Below, one piece after another: positions 62,869 through 64,000 of a DNA stretch of 64,000 nucleotides. The notes beneath the pieces were generated by a model. That model did not search any database. It had not been told where the DNA came from and was given only the letters and a program-made list of their open reading frames with translations. Every line of letters starts with the position of its first letter. The first letter of the stretch is position 1. The position numbers and the translations under genes are program-made. The DNA lies in assembly GCF_027942865.1 (NCBI RefSeq), contig NC_134514.1, positions 5,231,465 through 5,295,464 of the forward strand, in the 5' to 3' direction. The stretch comes from Odontesthes bonariensis. Taxonomy: Eukaryota > Chordata > Actinopteri > Atheriniformes > Atherinopsidae.

Positions 62869-62983
62869 GTGAGCTTACACTTTAAAATGTGTTTGGTTCA
62901 GCCAATGTCTGATCTTATTTCATTTCTGCATGTTTATCCGCTTATTATGAAACCCCGTTTCCACCACTTAAAAACAAATTTAG

Positions 62984-64000
62984 AAATACTATCTCATAAT
63001 TATGAGATACTAAGTCGAAATTATGAGATAATAAGTCGAAATTATGAGATACTAAATCGAAATGATGAGATAGTAAGTCAAAATTATGAGATACTAAATC
63101 GAAATGATGAGATAGTAAGTCAAAATTATGAGATACTAAATCGAAATGAGATAGTGAGTCAAAATTATGAGATACTAAATCGAAATTATGAGATAGTGAG
63201 TCAAAATTATGAGATACTAAGTCGAAATTATGAAATACTATCTCATAATTATGAGATACTAAGTCGAAATGATGAGATAGTGAGTCAAAATTATGAGATA
63301 CTAAGTCGAAATTATGAGATAGTGAGTCAAAATTATGAGATACTAAGTCGAAATTATGAAATACTATCTCATAATTATGAGATACTAAGTCGAAATGATG
63401 AGATAGTGAGTCAAAATTATGAGATACTAAGTCGAAATTATGAGATAGTGAGTCAAAATTATGAGATACTAAATCGAAATGATGAGATAGTGAGTCAAAA
63501 TTATGAGATACTAAATCGAAATGATGAGATAGTGAGTCAAAATTATGAGATACTAAATCGAAATGATGAGATAGTGAGTCAAAATTATGAGATACTAAAT
63601 CGAAATGATGAGATACTAAGTCAAAATTATGAAATACTATCTCAAAATTATGAGATACTAAGTCAAAATTATGAAATACTATCTCATAATTATGAGATAG
63701 TAAGTCAAAATTATGAGATACTAAATTGAAATTATGAGATAGTGAGTCAAAATTATGAGATACTAAGTCGAAATTATGAAATACTATCTCATAATTATGA
63801 GATACTAAGTCGAAATGATGAGATAGTGAGTCAAAATTATGAGATACTAAATCGAAATGATGAGATAGTGAGTCAAAATTATGAGATACTAAATCGAAAT
63901 GATGAGATAGTGAGTCAAAATTATGAGATACTAAATCGAAATGATGAGATACTAAGTCAAAATTATGAAATACTATCTCAAAATTATGAGATAGTGAGTC
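62984..64000 (+). repeat. 21-bp satellite, runs off the right edge
   Basis: The unit is AATTATGAGATACTAAGTCG plus one A, with variants GATAGTGAGTCAA and AATGATGAG. Interspersed palindromic units read ATCTCATAATTATGAGAT (for example 62991-63008). It begins 116 bp after the tgfb1 exon 2 donor. A 286-codon open frame through it is an artefact of the 21-bp period. Confidence 0.95.

Noticed and set aside
62869-63729. 286-codon open frame after tgfb1 exon 2
   Set aside because: It is the 21-bp satellite read in one frame, directly after a clear splice donor at 62869.
62984-64000. CRISPR-like regular repeats
   Set aside because: The repeats are contiguous without unique spacers and the genome is vertebrate.

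Overview
The window is vertebrate nuclear DNA, almost certainly from a teleost fish, probably a percomorph (inference). The evidence is split vertebrate genes with GT-AG introns, a fish-style mix of L2-like LINE, Tc1, hAT, piggyBac-like and MITE repeats, and many AT microsatellites. Nothing prokaryotic or plasmid-like is present.

Five protein-coding genes can be built exon by exon with consistent splice phases. (1) The 5' part of axl, a TAM receptor tyrosine kinase, lies on the minus strand at 819-6210 and runs off the left edge. (2) A five-exon gene on the plus strand at 11330-21468 encodes a 292-residue PH-domain protein that I cannot name. (3) A complete nine-exon CYP2-family cytochrome P450 lies on the plus strand at 23722-30384 (491 aa). 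(4) A complete nine-exon CDKL1/CDKL4-type kinase lies on the minus strand at 34925-43073 (347 aa), with a probable 5' UTR exon and a ciliary-type X-box near 44.5-44.6 kb. (5) The first two coding exons of tgfb1 lie on the plus strand at 49793-62868, and the gene runs off the right edge. The axl, CYP2 and tgfb1 trio matches the human 19q13.2 neighbourhood (CYP2S1, AXL, TGFB1); the PH gene and the CDKL gene are not part of that human cluster as I know it. The genes do not form a pathway. The grouping is conserved synteny.

Between and inside the genes the window is dominated by repeats. The most striking is one family of roughly 0.4 kb MITEs with CACTGG/CCAGTG ends, present about 20 times between 11.8 and 58.6 kb, in both orientations, nested, foldback and internally deleted forms. 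It often sits within 50 bp of exon boundaries. Others are two long-palindrome (foldback) elements, one flanked by TTAA and one by TA; deletion-derivative Tc1 elements; a BED-finger hAT fragment; a piggyBac-like MITE inside a LINE; a 2.5-kb 15-bp minisatellite filling most of intron 4 of the PH gene; and a 21-bp satellite in tgfb1 that reaches the right edge.

Layout: 0-6.3 kb axl; 6.3-11.1 kb intergenic; 11.1-21.9 kb PH gene; 21.9-23.5 kb intergenic; 23.5-30.4 kb CYP2; 30.4-34.6 kb repeat-rich intergenic; 34.6-44.6 kb CDKL gene; 44.6-49.8 kb intergenic and tgfb1 upstream region; 49.8-64 kb tgfb1.
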